Notes: generated by a model not told the origin, from the letters alone. A stretch of 64,000 bases of DNA from an uncultured Lachnospiraceae bacterium (GCA_947626285.1 CANQRR010000009.1:23484-87483); one strand, 5' to 3'; numbered from the stretch's first letter, positions 29,417-40,130 are shown. Numbers and translations are program-made.

Positions 29417-31399
29417 CTATTTAATTTCGACCGTATAAGGAATCGTATTGAGCAATGTGCCCGCTGCATCGTAGAACGACACCTGGAAGCTGGTCTTTCC
29501 TGGCGCATTGAGCGTAGCTGTGAAGCTGCCCGATGCAGTAAATTCACCTATATCGAAACTGATCATCGCCGGGTCGGCATTTTCGATGTACGCTGCAGTC
29601 ACCGGCGTGCCATCCATCATGACCTGCCCCTGTGCGGTATTCCCAACGGTCAGATTCTTCTTGTCAATACAGAATCCGAATCCGGAAGTCTGGATCGGCC
29701 ATGTACCGCTGTCTTCGATTGCCGCTGTCATCATAGTCCCGTCCGCAGAGGTGAACGCATTCTCCGTCATCGTCACATAGCTAAATGAAAACGGCGCAAG
29801 CGGATTCTCCAACAGGATGCTTGCCTTGCAGCCAGCGGTCCACCCCAGCGCTGTGAGCTCTTCCGCATCGAGCGGGCAGATGGTGACCTTCTCTGTGTCG
29901 TTCGCCTGGATCGTCTCAATCGCGGAGCCGTCAGACGCATTGACAATGGTGATCGCGCCCGTGCCCGCAAGGATATCTTCTCTCTGGAAGCTGATCGTAA
30001 GCTCATTGATACCCGCCGGAAGCAGTTCAGCCGTGGTAATGTCATACAGCGGCGCAAATTTCATCTCTTCCGCCGCGATCGACATAAGGATCGGAGCTGC
30101 CGGCGCATCAGTGGTCGGCTCTTCTGGAACCTCAAACATCGGATCCCCAAGCTCCGGCATCATCGTGTCGATGCCGGAGTCGTCTGCCTGTGGCTCCGAC
30201 TGCTCTTCCGGGCTTGTCTCCGGAATCATGTTGTCCCCTTCTGCCGGCACGCTTTCTGTCTCGCCGCTTTCTGCCGGAAGTTCAGTCTGCTCCGCATTGA
30301 GATTCTCGGTAACAGGCTCCTCGGTGGTCTGGCTCGCTGCCGGATCTGTGTACTCATCAGTATTGAAGATCTCAATATCGCCGGCTGCTGTCTCGCTTTG
30401 CATCTCAGACTGCGGCGTCTCTGACTCAACCGCCTCTGGTGTCGTAGCGTCCATGACTACATCTGAACCGAGCGCCGAATCGTCGGTACCACTCAATATG
30501 CTGTCCTCAGGGAGCTCCGTCTGCTGCTGCTCTCCTGCACTTGCCGCCGGAACTTCCGGTGCCGGCGCGGAGGTTTCAGTCCCTGCCGCAGTCGACGCGG
30601 TCGTCTGCGGCTGATTCATGAGCGCGTCCATATTCTGCTCCACGCGCTCCAGTGTCTCTTTCATATCGTCATAATTGTACTTCTGCTCCGAGATCTGCTT
30701 CATGAGCTCTACGAGCATGGCGCGGTCTTCGGCGGAAAGCTCGATGTTTTCCTCTTCCGCCACGTCGTTGACGATGACGTTGATATCGTTTTCATTGACC
30801 ACATCGCCCTGGACGACCTGCATCTTGGCCTCATTGACGATATCGGTGGCCTCTGCCTGTCCGATGTTGTTGGCGATCGTAGTCGTCGTGATGAGCTCCT
30901 GTGTGGCAACCTCTTTCTTGGTCGCGTCAAGTTGCGTGCCGACTGCCGACTCATAAGCCATCAAAATACCGGTCAGCGCACCCGTGCCGGAGACTTCGAA
31001 CGGAGCTGCCGCGAGCACTTCGCAGTTCACTACGCCGGATGTCGAGAGCGTCGTCGCGATCATATTGCTTGTGACCCAGGTCAGATTCGCCGTCTTGACC
31101 TGAATGCCACCCATATTGGTGGGATTCACCAGCGCGCAGCTGTAGGTACGCGTGCCAATCTGCTCCAGCGGCACATAAGAACCGAGATGATTTCTCTCAT
31201 CCTGATTCGTGATGGTGAGCGTCTGGATGTTCTGCCCGGCGATGCCGAAATAACGGAGGATCGCCTGCTTCTGCTCTTCTGACAGATCCGCGCCGAGCGT
31301 GACGACCTTCTGCCCGTCGGCGAAGGCAGGCGTGGAAGGAATCGCCGCCGCAACGCACAGAGCGCTCAGAATGACAGCAAGTAATTTTCTCTTTCTCAT
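29417..31399 (-). CDS. Secreted DUF1002 (YpuA-like) protein with acidic low-complexity middle and C-terminal beta-rich region
   Basis: Signal peptide MRKRKLLAVILSALCVAAAIPSTPAFA; VVTLGADLSEEQKQAILRYFG, SCALVNPTNMGGIQVKTANLTWVTSNMIATTLSTSGV. Confidence 0.85.
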   Translation of the reverse strand: MRKRKLLAVILSALCVAAAIPSTPAFADGQKVVTLGADLSEEQKQAILRYFGIAGQNIQTLTITNQDERNHLGSYVPLEQIGTRTYSCALVNPTNMGGIQVKTANLTWVTSNMIATTLSTSGVVNCEVLAAAPFEVSGTGALTGILMAYESAVGTQLDATKKEVATQELITTTTIANNIGQAEATDIVNEAKMQVVQGDVVNENDINVIVNDVAEEENIELSAEDRAMLVELMKQISEQKYNYDDMKETLERVEQNMDALMNQPQTTASTAAGTETSAPAPEVPAASAGEQQQTELPEDSILSGTDDSALGSDVVMDATTPEAVESETPQSEMQSETAAGDIEIFNTDEYTDPAASQTTEEPVTENLNAEQTELPAESGETESVPAEGDNMIPETSPEEQSEPQADDSGIDTMMPELGDPMFEVPEEPTTDAPAAPILMSIAAEEMKFAPLYDITTAELLPAGINELTISFQREDILAGTGAITIVNASDGSAIETIQANDTEKVTICPLDAEELTALGWTAGCKASILLENPLAPFSFSYVTMTENAFTSADGTMMTAAIEDSGTWPIQTSGFGFCIDKKNLTVGNTAQGQVMMDGTPVTAAYIENADPAMISFDIGEFTASGSFTATLNAPGKTSFQVSFYDAAGTLLNTIPYTVEIK

Positions 31400-31526
31400 A
31401 GAATACTCTCCTCACTTTCTTGGTTTTACTTTTTGGCTGTTTTTCTGCCTTTGCGTCGATTATAGCACCAGACGGCGGTTAAGACAAGAAAACAAAAAGA
31501 ATGGATTTATTAACGTTTTCTTAAAG

Positions 31527-31584
31527 AAAACATTTGTTTGCTTTTTCAGAACATATGTGCTATACTGAAAAAAACATATGTACG
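31527..31584 (+). promoter_or_regulatory. Three LexA (SOS) boxes upstream of lexA
   Basis: AAAACATTTGTTTG (31527), AGAACATATGTGCT (31548), AAAACATATGTACG (31571); compare Gram-positive consensus CGAACATATGTTCG. Confidence 0.82.
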
Positions 31585-31597
31585 GGAGGGATGTATT

Positions 31598-32209
31598 ATG
31601 CCGGGAAGAATCACACATAAACAGGAGGAGATCCTCAGCTATATTAAGAATGAGATTTTAGAGCGCGGATTTCCGCCGACCGTACGTGAGATCTGCCAGA
31701 CGGTGGGGCTAAAGTCTACCTCATCTGTCCACTCTCACCTGGAATCGCTGGAAAAGAACGGCTATATCCGCCGGGATCCGACGAAGCCGCGCGCGATCGA
31801 GATCCTGGACGATTCGTTTCAGATGCTACGCAGAGAGATGGTGAACGTTCCGGTCGTCGGTACGGTGGCCGCAGGCCAGCCGATCCTTGCCGAGCAGAAC
31901 ATCGACAGTTATTTCCCGATCCCTGCGGAGTACATGCCGAATGATCAGTCCTTCATCCTGCGCGTCAAGGGCGAGAGCATGGTGAACGCCGGGATCATGG
32001 ATGGCGACCAGGTGATCGTGCGTCAGCAGTCCACCGCCCGAAATGGCGATATTGTCGTCGCGCTGGTGGAGGATTCCGCCACGGTGAAGACTTTCTACAA
32101 GGAGGACGGGCACTATCGCCTGCAGCCGGAGAATGATTCCATGGACCCGATCCTTGTGGACGACTGTCAGATCCTTGGCAAGGTATTCGGGGTGTTCCGC
32201 TTCTTTTGA
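31598..32209 (+). CDS. lexA: SOS repressor LexA
   Basis: [48 protein letters not shown]; peptidase [30 protein letters not shown]. Confidence 0.98.
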   Translation: MPGRITHKQEEILSYIKNEILERGFPPTVREICQTVGLKSTSSVHSHLESLEKNGYIRRDPTKPRAIEILDDSFQMLRREMVNVPVVGTVAAGQPILAEQNIDSYFPIPAEYMPNDQSFILRVKGESMVNAGIMDGDQVIVRQQSTARNGDIVVALVEDSATVKTFYKEDGHYRLQPENDSMDPILVDDCQILGKVFGVFRFF

Positions 32210-32220
32210 TCGTATATGAC

Positions 32221-32254
32221 AAGAGCCTGTCAGGATTGACGGGCTCTTTTTTCG
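32221..32254 (+). terminator. Rho-independent terminator of lexA
   Basis: AAGAGCCTGTCAGGATTGACGGGCTCTTTTTT. Confidence 0.85.
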
Positions 32255-32271
32255 CTGCTTTGCTTTTGATT

Positions 32272-33102
32272 TTACTCTTTTGGGTTCTGCGCCGGATCGC
32301 TCTGGACTCTGAAACGCTTCGAGAGCCCTTCTAACAGCTCTTTCGGCATCGCGATGTGAAATCCTGCCGGATTGAGCACAAAACCCTTGGAATCCTTCAC
32401 GAGAAGCCTGGACAGGTGCCCGAACGGAACCACGAGCGCCTTGAACTGATTTCCCTTGTTGAACTTGGCGAGCTCAGGCATATCGGTGAAGAGCGGCTGC
32501 AGGATATTGCCGTTCTTATTTTTCAGGATCGGAATGCGGTACTTGTGATTCCGAAGCTTATCCGCGTCGCTCTCCGGACCCGGAAGAAGCTCTACCGGAA
32601 GGATGTATCTGCTCTTTACGAGATTGGCAGCAAGCTCCTCTTCCATCTCTTGCAGGCCGGACTTTTCCTCCGTCGGAATCGGTCGGGACATCTCCTGCAT
32701 AAAATACAGTCCAGTCAGCTGAAGCTGCGGGTTGAGGATCGGCTGTTTCTCCGGCGGAAGCTTTGAATAATCCGGCTTTTTCACAAGCTCCTCCAGCTCC
32801 AGCAGTTCCCTGCCCGTCTGGCTCACGAATACGATCTCATTTACCCCGATCGTGTGGAGCATAGTGAAAAAGGCAGGAAAATCTTTGTTCAGATATTTGA
32901 TCCCGCGAAGCAGGATCTTTTTTTCGGTAAACGGCTTCGCAAACTCCTGAAGCAGCTCCTCCGTATCGAAGAGCCACACCTGATCGTTGAAGCTGTCCGG
33001 ATCGCACTGAACAAACGGCATATTTGTATATCCGCAGTAAGCCACGATCAGTTCCTTTTTGCGCTGTATACTTTTGATAAAGAAAGATTTGTCTATCGCC
33101 AT
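32272..33102 (-). CDS. SseB-family protein
   Basis: MPFVQCDPDSFNDQVWLFDTEELLQEFAKPF and C-terminal FHIAMPKELLEGL resemble SseB-like proteins. Confidence 0.65.
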   Translation of the reverse strand: MAIDKSFFIKSIQRKKELIVAYCGYTNMPFVQCDPDSFNDQVWLFDTEELLQEFAKPFTEKKILLRGIKYLNKDFPAFFTMLHTIGVNEIVFVSQTGRELLELEELVKKPDYSKLPPEKQPILNPQLQLTGLYFMQEMSRPIPTEEKSGLQEMEEELAANLVKSRYILPVELLPGPESDADKLRNHKYRIPILKNKNGNILQPLFTDMPELAKFNKGNQFKALVVPFGHLSRLLVKDSKGFVLNPAGFHIAMPKELLEGLSKRFRVQSDPAQNPKE

Positions 33103-33120
33103 TGTACCACACCTTTGCTC

Positions 33121-33480
33121 TTATTCCAGCTCTTCCTTCGTAATGGTCCTGCCGTCGCGCCAGATTCGCTCCAGATCATAAAACAGACGATTCTCAGAGT
33201 CGAATATGTGGACGATGATGTCGCCGTAATCCATGAGGATCCAGTTAGCTGTGCGGTATCCTTCCGACTGTCTCATCGCATATCCGGCCTTGCCGAGCTT
33301 CTCTTCCACATTGTCGGCAAGCGCCTGCACCTGGTTGTGGTTCGTGCCGGATGCAATGAGAAAATAGTCGGCGAGCACCGTGACTTCGCTGATATCGATG
33401 ATCGTGATATCGACCGCCTTTTTGTCTTCCAACACCTCATATGCGATCTTTGCCATATTTTTTGCCGTGTTGTCCGCCAT
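33121..33480 (-). CDS. rsfS: ribosome silencing factor
   Basis: DITIIDISEVTVLADYFLIASGTNHNQVQALADNVEEKL...NWILMDYGDIIVHIF. Confidence 0.95.
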   Translation of the reverse strand: MADNTAKNMAKIAYEVLEDKKAVDITIIDISEVTVLADYFLIASGTNHNQVQALADNVEEKLGKAGYAMRQSEGYRTANWILMDYGDIIVHIFDSENRLFYDLERIWRDGRTITKEELE

Positions 33481-34074
33481 TTATGATTCCTCCCTCTTTT
33501 GGATGATTTCCTTGTAATAATTATACGCGACGACCGTCTGATTATCAAGGCTTGCATTTCCCTGCTCCAGGTAGCGCAGGGTGTCGCGCATCGTGGTATA
33601 CACCGCCTTGTCCAGATCCCAGAAGGCAAGCCGTCTTATTTCCGCGAGATTGGCTGCCTTTGTACGCAGCGGCTCTATGTAGTCTGAGATAAAAATGATC
33701 TTTTCAAGCAGCGTCATCGCCGGCTTGCCGGTCGTATGACATTCGATCGCGCTCAGGATCTCCGGATCCCGCACGTGATATTTTTCCCGCGCGAGATAAG
33801 CGCCAAGCTTCGCGTGCAGCAGATAAGGGGCCTTCTGCTCTGCTTCCGTGACCGGAATATCGTTCTGCCGGCACAGCTTCAGCTTCTTCGGATTCGGGAT
33901 GCACTTTGCGCTGTCATGCAGAAGTCCAGCCACCTGGGCACGCTCAATATCCGCTCCATGACACATGGCGAGGGACGCCGCCGTGTACATGACGCCGAGC
34001 GTGTGCGTATAGCGCGCTTCATCGATATATTTTTTCAGCTTTTTCTGCATTTTATAGATGTTATAATCGCCCAT
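33481..34074 (-). CDS. yqeK: HD-domain YqeK-type hydrolase
   Basis: YTHTLGVMYTAASLAMCHG, AGLLHDSAKCI, AIECHTTGKPAMTLLEKIIFISDYIEP. Confidence 0.94.
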   Translation of the reverse strand: MGDYNIYKMQKKLKKYIDEARYTHTLGVMYTAASLAMCHGADIERAQVAGLLHDSAKCIPNPKKLKLCRQNDIPVTEAEQKAPYLLHAKLGAYLAREKYHVRDPEILSAIECHTTGKPAMTLLEKIIFISDYIEPLRTKAANLAEIRRLAFWDLDKAVYTTMRDTLRYLEQGNASLDNQTVVAYNYYKEIIQKREES

Positions 34075-34114
34075 ATTTACCCGGTCCCCAAACAGAGTTT
34101 TCAAAATCAGTGAA

Positions 34115-34759
34115 TCAAAGAATCCTGTCTTGATAGACGCCCTTCTGCTTCATATAACTCAATACAGCGTCCGGAACATAATAGCGCAGCGAACGCCCCT
34201 CCTGCCGCCAACAGCGAAGATTCGTCGAAGAGATATCAATGTTCGGTGTGCGCAGGAGATGAATCTCAGCTCCATAGCGCCTGCGGAGTTCCGTCATCTT
34301 CTCTTCCATCGCCGAGACAGAGATCTGATCGCGCGCCGCCGCCAGCAGAACACAATTTCGGCTGATGACTTCCGGCTCCCGCCAGCTTTCAAATGAAAGC
34401 AGGGAATCCGCCCCGATGATGAAATAGTAATCCGTGTCCGGATGACTCTTCCGCAAAGCGACAAGCGTATCGCTTGTATAGGAAAAACCATTTCTGCGCA
34501 TCTCCTCCGCGTCGAGGGAAAAATGCGGATTGTCGCGGATTGCGAGCGAAACCATCTCCAGGCGTTCCTCATCGGTCGCCCCGCCCTCACGATCCGTCTT
34601 GTGCGGCGGATTACCGGACGGCATGAACTGGACTGTCTCCAGTTGAAATTGTTCATACGCGCATTCGGCCAGGATCAGGTGTCCGATGTGGATCGGATCA
34701 AACGTCCCGCCCATGATGCCGACGCGGCGTTTCTTGTTGCCACTGTCACTCATTGTCAT
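34115..34759 (-). CDS. nadD: nicotinate-nucleotide adenylyltransferase
   Basis: GIMGGTFDPIHIGHLILAE; FIIGADSLLSFESW; ISSTNLR. Confidence 0.96.
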   Translation of the reverse strand: MTMSDSGNKKRRVGIMGGTFDPIHIGHLILAECAYEQFQLETVQFMPSGNPPHKTDREGGATDEERLEMVSLAIRDNPHFSLDAEEMRRNGFSYTSDTLVALRKSHPDTDYYFIIGADSLLSFESWREPEVISRNCVLLAAARDQISVSAMEEKMTELRRRYGAEIHLLRTPNIDISSTNLRCWRQEGRSLRYYVPDAVLSYMKQKGVYQDRIL

Positions 34760-35076
34760 TCCTTTCGCGCTGACCTGTTTGATGCCTTCGGAAGTTCAAT
34801 CTTCTTTTTGTCGTCCTTCCCCTCTTTGTAAAGGACGATCTTTTTTCCGATCACCTGCACCACCTGCGCGTGCGTGCGCTCCGCGACGATCTGCGCCAGC
34901 TCATGCGGATCGTCCATGCAGTTCTGCAGCACGCTGATCTTGATCAGCTCCCGTTTTTCCAGAGCCTCCGCGACTGCCGCCGTGAGCTCCGGCGTCAGAC
35001 TGCTCTTTCCGATCTGGAAGATCGGATCCATGGTCATGGCAAGTCCCTTTAAATAAGCACGCTGTTTGCTTGTCAT
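34756..35076 (-). CDS. yhbY: YhbY-family (CRM domain) RNA-binding protein
   Basis: MTSKQRAYLKGLAMTMDPIFQIGKSSLTPEL...HAQVVQVIGKKIVLYK. Confidence 0.94.
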   Translation of the reverse strand: MTSKQRAYLKGLAMTMDPIFQIGKSSLTPELTAAVAEALEKRELIKISVLQNCMDDPHELAQIVAERTHAQVVQVIGKKIVLYKEGKDDKKKIELPKASNRSARKE

Positions 35077-35155
35077 ATGCTCTCCTTGCTATATTCAATC
35101 GTCTGCGGTTACCTTAATAATATAAAGTCGGATTCCATCTCCTGCCGTATCAAAC

Positions 35156-36451
35156 TTACTTGTAGTAATCGAACTGCAGCCCGTAGATCCGAACCGTATC
35201 CCCGTCCCGGATGCCGAGTGCCTCAAGCTCATCCAGAATCCCGTTGTCCTTGAGGAAATTCTGGAAGAACTGGAACCCCTTCTCAGATTCGAGGTTCGTA
35301 TAGCCCAGCATCTTTTCAATGCGCGGCCCTTCGACGAGATAGGTATTCTCCTCTTCCTCCGATTTCGTGACGGTGAACGGAAGCGGTTTCCCTGCCAGAT
35401 GCAGCTGCGGGTCGTACTCCTGCTCAAAAATGGTCGTCTCCTGTGGGAGTTCGCGCAGCATCCCCTGTACGTGATACAAAAGCTCCTTCACGCCCTGTCC
35501 ACTGACGGCGGAGATCGCGAAGACCTTGATGCCCTGCGGTTCGAAAGCGTCTCTCAGGCGCTGCACGGGATCCACATCGTCCGCCTCCGTGCTGATCGCG
35601 TCGATCTTGTTTGCCGCGATCACCTGCGGGCGCTTTGCAAGCTCCTCATCGTAGGTCGCAAGCTCCGCGTTGATCTTCTGGATATCGTCCACCGGGTCGC
35701 GCCCTTCTACGGAGGCGGCGTCCACCACGTGGATCATCAGTTTCGTCCGTTCAATGTGACGGAGAAATTCAAAACCGAGGCCGACGCCCTCCGAAGCACC
35801 TTCGATCAGGCCCGGAATATCCGCCATGACAAACCCGCCGCCCTCCAAGTCGACGACGCCGAGATTCGGTGATAAGGTCGTAAAATGGTAATTCGCGATC
35901 TTCGGAGTCGCGTTCGTGACGCGGGAAAGCAACGTGGATTTTCCGACGTTCGGGAAACCGATCAGTCCGACGTCCGCGATGACCTTGAGCTCCAGAAACA
36001 CCTCCAGCTCAATCGCTTCCTGTCCGGGCTGCGCGTACTTCGGGGCCTGCATCGTCGAAGTCGCGTAGTGCATGTTTCCGTTGCCGCCTCTGCCGCCAGG
36101 CAGGATCACCTGCCTGCGGTTCTCACCGGACATATCAGCGATCACCTTGCCGCTTTCGGCCTCCTTGACGACCGTGCCTTCGGGCACACGCAGCACCAGA
36201 TCCTCTCCGTTCGCGCCATGGCAGCGGCGTTTCCCGCCCGGTTCACCGTCCTTTGCGGAAAACTTTCTGCGGTGCCGGAAATCGACCAGGGTGTTCAATC
36301 CGTCGTCGACCTCAAAGATCACGTCTCCGCCCTTGCCTCCGTCCCCGCCGTCCGGACCGCCGTCCGGCACGAAAAGCTCCCTGCGAAAGCTGACGTGACC
36401 GTCCCCGCCCTTGCCGGAGCGTAGAATGATTCGCGCTCTGTCTGCAAACAT
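35156..36451 (-). CDS. obg: GTPase Obg/CgtA
   Basis: MFADRARIILRSGKGGDGHVSFRRE, IGFPNVGKSTLLSRVTNATPKIANYHFTTLSPN. Confidence 0.98.
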   Translation of the reverse strand: MFADRARIILRSGKGGDGHVSFRRELFVPDGGPDGGDGGKGGDVIFEVDDGLNTLVDFRHRRKFSAKDGEPGGKRRCHGANGEDLVLRVPEGTVVKEAESGKVIADMSGENRRQVILPGGRGGNGNMHYATSTMQAPKYAQPGQEAIELEVFLELKVIADVGLIGFPNVGKSTLLSRVTNATPKIANYHFTTLSPNLGVVDLEGGGFVMADIPGLIEGASEGVGLGFEFLRHIERTKLMIHVVDAASVEGRDPVDDIQKINAELATYDEELAKRPQVIAANKIDAISTEADDVDPVQRLRDAFEPQGIKVFAISAVSGQGVKELLYHVQGMLRELPQETTIFEQEYDPQLHLAGKPLPFTVTKSEEEENTYLVEGPRIEKMLGYTNLESEKGFQFFQNFLKDNGILDELEALGIRDGDTVRIYGLQFDYYK

Positions 36452-36511
36452 AATGTCTCCTGTCTAAAAGTAAGGGCTTCAAACCACTTTATGATCTGAA
36501 GCCCGCATCGC

Positions 36512-36799
36512 TTATTCTGCTGCAACCGGAATGATAGAAACCTGTTTCTTATCTCTTCCCTTTCTCTCAAAACGAACAATACCGTCTGCCTTCGCATACA
36601 GCGTATCGTCGCCGCCGCGTCCCACGTTCACACCCGGGTGAATCTTGGTACCGCGCTGCCTGTAAAGAATGTTGCCGGCTTTTACAAACTGTCCGTCCGC
36701 TCTCTTCGCGCCGAGTCTCTTTGACTCAGAATCTCTGCCGTTCTTGGTAGAACCGACACCCTTCTTGTGAGCGAAGAACTGAAGATTCATTTTCAACAT
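36512..36799 (-). CDS. rpmA: 50S ribosomal protein L27
   Basis: [53 protein letters not shown]. Confidence 0.98.
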   Translation of the reverse strand: MLKMNLQFFAHKKGVGSTKNGRDSESKRLGAKRADGQFVKAGNILYRQRGTKIHPGVNVGRGGDDTLYAKADGIVRFERKGRDKKQVSIIPVAAE

Positions 36800-36802
36800 A
36801 AC

Positions 36803-37138
36803 TTACACCTCCTGAACTTCTAAAGTAATGTATTCGTTTCCGTAATCCGCCTCAATGCTTCGGATCCCGAGCACAAGGCTGTCCATCAGCAAAGCTGCTC
36901 TCTCCCCGGGCACATCGGAAAACCGCATTCGCAGGTACCCTCCGTCCTCCGCCTGTTCCAGCTTGAACGCGTCGTCCGTGAACTCCTCAATAGAATTCAC
37001 CGCGTTGATCGCGAGCGCCGACACCGCCGAACAGATGATATCCTTGCCGGACTGCGCGTAACCCGCGTGCCCCTGGCTCTCAAAGCCCCTGTACTGATCT
37101 CCTGACTTCCACACAATGAATCGGATCATATCGATCAA
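36803..37138 (-). CDS. prp: ribosomal-processing cysteine protease Prp
   Basis: [31 protein letters not shown]; between L27 and L21 genes. Confidence 0.94.
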   Translation of the reverse strand: MIDMIRFIVWKSGDQYRGFESQGHAGYAQSGKDIICSAVSALAINAVNSIEEFTDDAFKLEQAEDGGYLRMRFSDVPGERAALLMDSLVLGIRSIEADYGNEYITLEVQEV

Positions 37139-37440
37139 CCGTTGATCTTTTCAATCTTGACCTGTGTGTACTGCTGTCTGTGGCCGTTCTTCTTGTGATA
37201 TCCGCTCTTTCTCTTGTACTTGTAAACGATGACTTTCTTGGCCTTGCCGTTCTTCACGACAGAAGCGGTAACCGTCGCACCCGCAACGTCCGCGCCGACC
37301 TTCAGACCGTCATTGCTCACTGCAAGCACCTGATCAAACGTAACCGTCTCGCCAGCTTCTACACCCAGCTTTTCTACGTTAATGATATCGCCTTCGGCTA
37401 CTTTGTACTGCTTACCACCAGTTGCAATAATCGCGTACAT
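37135..37440 (-). CDS. rplU: 50S ribosomal protein L21
   Basis: [49 protein letters not shown]. Confidence 0.98.
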   Translation of the reverse strand: MYAIIATGGKQYKVAEGDIINVEKLGVEAGETVTFDQVLAVSNDGLKVGADVAGATVTASVVKNGKAKKVIVYKYKRKSGYHKKNGHRQQYTQVKIEKING

Positions 37441-37530
37441 AAGACACCTCCTGTTATCATTACTCGCCAAATTCGGTGGCCCGTGGGCACTTTTACCTCT
37501 TTGTGCGGCATACTATAATAAAATAGCACA
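37441..37530 (-). promoter_or_regulatory. Probable L21 leader (ribosomal protein autoregulatory 5'UTR)
   Basis: Minus strand GCCGCACAAAGAGGTAAAAGTGCCCACGGGCCACCGAATTTGGCGAGTAA just upstream of rplU, as I recall Firmicute L21 leaders; no covariance search run. Confidence 0.55.
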
Positions 37531-37666
37531 TTCCCGGAGCGGAGTCAACTGTTTTTTCCGACCTTTCCACTATTTTTATCGCTCTTTCTGTCGGTATTTT
37601 TCGAAGTTCAGAATCAGCAAAAAGGCCGGGACAAACAGGGACAATATATTCGTAACGCTATTGTCT

Positions 37667-38383
37667 CTACCAGATCAGTGCGTATACGACCGGGCCCAGC
37701 AGCGCGGGAAGCATGTTGCCGACCCGGAATTTCTTCTCGAAGGCGACGTTCACGCCGACGCAGAAGATCAGCGCGGAGCCGATGAACGAAAGGTTTGCAA
37801 TCAACGCGTCGCTGATGAAATTGCCGACAAAATGGGCGACCAGCGTCAGCGCGCCCTCATAGACCAGAATTGCGAGCGCCGAGCACATCACGCCGATGCC
37901 GTAGGTGGACGCCAGCACGATCACGATGGCGAAGTCGAGCACCGCCTTCGCGGTGAGCATGGTCGCGTCTCCGCTCAGACCGTCCTGGATCGAGCCGACG
38001 ATCGCCATCGCTCCGACGCAGATGATCAGGGAGGTGTTGACGAAGCCCTCCACAAAGCGCGCATCCTTCTCCGCGTGGAAGGTACGCTTCAGCTTCTCTC
38101 CGACCGCGTCCATGCGCTTCTCAATATCCACGAATTCTCCGAACAATCCGCCGAGCACCAGCGAAAAGATCAGAAGCATGCTGCCCTTCGTCTGAATATT
38201 CCCGTCCACGACCGTGACCATGCCCTGCAGCACGCCAGCAGTGCCGATGAAGATCGTCGCGACACCGCAGCCGGCCATCAACGCTTCCTGCATCCGCTGC
38301 TTCATGCCCTTACGCAGCAGGAGGCCGATGGCGCTGCCCGCCACGACTCCCGCGGTATTGATCAAAGTTCCTAAGCCAAACAT
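37667..38383 (-). CDS. DUF554 family membrane protein
   Basis: GTLINTAGVVAGSAIGLLLRKGMKQRMQEALMAGCGVATIFIG. Confidence 0.92.
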   Translation of the reverse strand: MFGLGTLINTAGVVAGSAIGLLLRKGMKQRMQEALMAGCGVATIFIGTAGVLQGMVTVVDGNIQTKGSMLLIFSLVLGGLFGEFVDIEKRMDAVGEKLKRTFHAEKDARFVEGFVNTSLIICVGAMAIVGSIQDGLSGDATMLTAKAVLDFAIVIVLASTYGIGVMCSALAILVYEGALTLVAHFVGNFISDALIANLSFIGSALIFCVGVNVAFEKKFRVGNMLPALLGPVVYALIW

Positions 38384-38456
38384 ATCTTTTGCCTCTTTTC
38401 TCTATGGTATCGTTCCAGTCTTTTGCCCTATATCGATTCTTATCCGGAAAAGCATT

Positions 38457-39299
38457 TTATGGAGTATCTGGGGTATCCTCCGCGTCAAGAAGGCGGAAAA
38501 TCTCCCGCGCGACGCCGTCCCCATCGTTGGACAGTGTGATCCGGTCTGCGGCCGCCTTGCAGGCGTCAGAAGCGTTCGCTACCGCCACCCCGATTCCTGC
38601 ATATTCAAGCATATGCGCGTCATTGTCGCCGTCCCCGAACGCGGCGAGCGATTCGCGCGGCAGGCCGAGCCGCTCCAACACAAAGCGCACGCCGGAATGC
38701 TTGCCGCAGTCTTTGTAAGAAATCTCCAGAAGCTGGCCGACCGAGGAGGTAATATAGACATCCGGCAGCTCTTCCTCAAACAGTTTCCACAATCTGGATT
38801 TCAGCGCCGGATCGTCGATCACGAGATCCATGCAGTCCAGTTTCGAGGCATTCTGCAACACAAATTCCTGGAAATCTTCCACCGGCGTCCGCGTATTCTG
38901 CACATACGAAATGGACTTTGTACCGTAGCGCAGAGGATCCGCGACATAGTCCGCCTGCGCATAAGGCTTCCCGTCGATAAACGCTTCGTATGCAACCTGC
39001 AACCCTTTCGTGAGCTGTAGAATCCTTTGCACAGACTGCTCAGTCAGTTTGTACTGCTTCAGACATACATCCGCGCGGAGGTCATACACGGCCGCCCCGT
39101 TCGATGTCACAGCGTAGCGAATGCCCTCAAAATTTCGAATTTCCTCCGGAAGCGAATTCAAGGCCCTTCCGCTTGCGACGACAATGTGAATGCCCTTCTC
39201 GATCGCGTACGCAAGCGCCTGACGCGTATATATACTTAAATGTCCCTGGCTGTTCAGCGTTGTATAGTCCAGGTCCAGGGCGATGCAACGTATGTTCAT
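38457..39299 (-). CDS. Cof-type HAD-IIB hydrolase
   Basis: IRCIALDLDYTTLNSQGHLS; SLAAFGDGDNDAHMLEYAGIGVAVANASDACKAAAD. Confidence 0.92.
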   Translation of the reverse strand: MNIRCIALDLDYTTLNSQGHLSIYTRQALAYAIEKGIHIVVASGRALNSLPEEIRNFEGIRYAVTSNGAAVYDLRADVCLKQYKLTEQSVQRILQLTKGLQVAYEAFIDGKPYAQADYVADPLRYGTKSISYVQNTRTPVEDFQEFVLQNASKLDCMDLVIDDPALKSRLWKLFEEELPDVYITSSVGQLLEISYKDCGKHSGVRFVLERLGLPRESLAAFGDGDNDAHMLEYAGIGVAVANASDACKAAADRITLSNDGDGVAREIFRLLDAEDTPDTP

Positions 39300-39611
39300 G
39301 GAGGCCTCCGTTCTGTCCGTGTTTAATGAACTATATGTAATTTATCCGGACGGAGCCGCACGGTACCCTTCCTTGGAACTTTCCCGGCAAAACTGTAGAT
39401 ACATGTTGGGAAACGGAAGATTTTCTTTTTTCAGTTTGTGCCGGAAAAGTTCCGGAAATCCCTGCGGTTCCTGTTTACCTAAACACGGAAAGTATATCAC
39501 ATTTCCTGAAAATACTCTACCGGACAATGATTATTTTATAGAATCCAGTATAGCAATTATAAAATTGATGCAGACTAGTATCATATCATCCGAACGAAAG
39601 GAGTTTCTTTT

Positions 39612-40046
39612 ATGGGAAATCAGGATACGATACATCTGCTGAAAGAGTGCGATGCCGGTGCGAAAATGGCCGTAGTGTCCTTTGACGAGGTACTGGACCG
39701 CGTCAGTGACTCTGACATGAAACAGCTGCTCATCGATAGCAAGGATCACCACGAAAAGCTTGGAAACGAAATCCATGGGCTGCTGAATCAGTACCAAAGC
39801 GAGGAGAAGGACCCGAATCCGATGGCAAAGGGAATGTCCTGGCTCAAGACAAATGTAAAGATGGGCATGGACAAGAGCGACGCCACGGTCGCGGACCTGA
39901 TCACGGACGGCTGCAACATGGGCGTGAAATCCCTGCACAAATATCTCAACCAGTACCAGACTGCCGACGACACATCCAAGGACATCTGTCGCAAGCTTGC
40001 GTCCATCGAGGATCAGCTCTGCAAAGACTTGCGCAGTTATCTGTAA
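39612..40046 (+). CDS. Helical hypothetical protein (ferritin-like/DUF2383-like)
   Basis: 144 aa, four-helix-like pattern DSKDHHEKLGNEIHGLL; RBS aaaggag. Confidence 0.6.
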   Translation: MGNQDTIHLLKECDAGAKMAVVSFDEVLDRVSDSDMKQLLIDSKDHHEKLGNEIHGLLNQYQSEEKDPNPMAKGMSWLKTNVKMGMDKSDATVADLITDGCNMGVKSLHKYLNQYQTADDTSKDICRKLASIEDQLCKDLRSYL

Positions 40047-40130
40047 GAAAAGGTAAAAAATGCGCTCTGCAGACATTCAATCTGACCTGGAAAACGCACA
40101 GGTTGATACGACAGATATATTTCAAGGCAC

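Noticed and set aside
30100-30620. Ser/Thr/Glu-rich low-complexity in the DUF1002 protein as a possible separate repeat protein
   Set aside because: Continuous frame with clear signal peptide and DUF1002 domain; simple acidic linker
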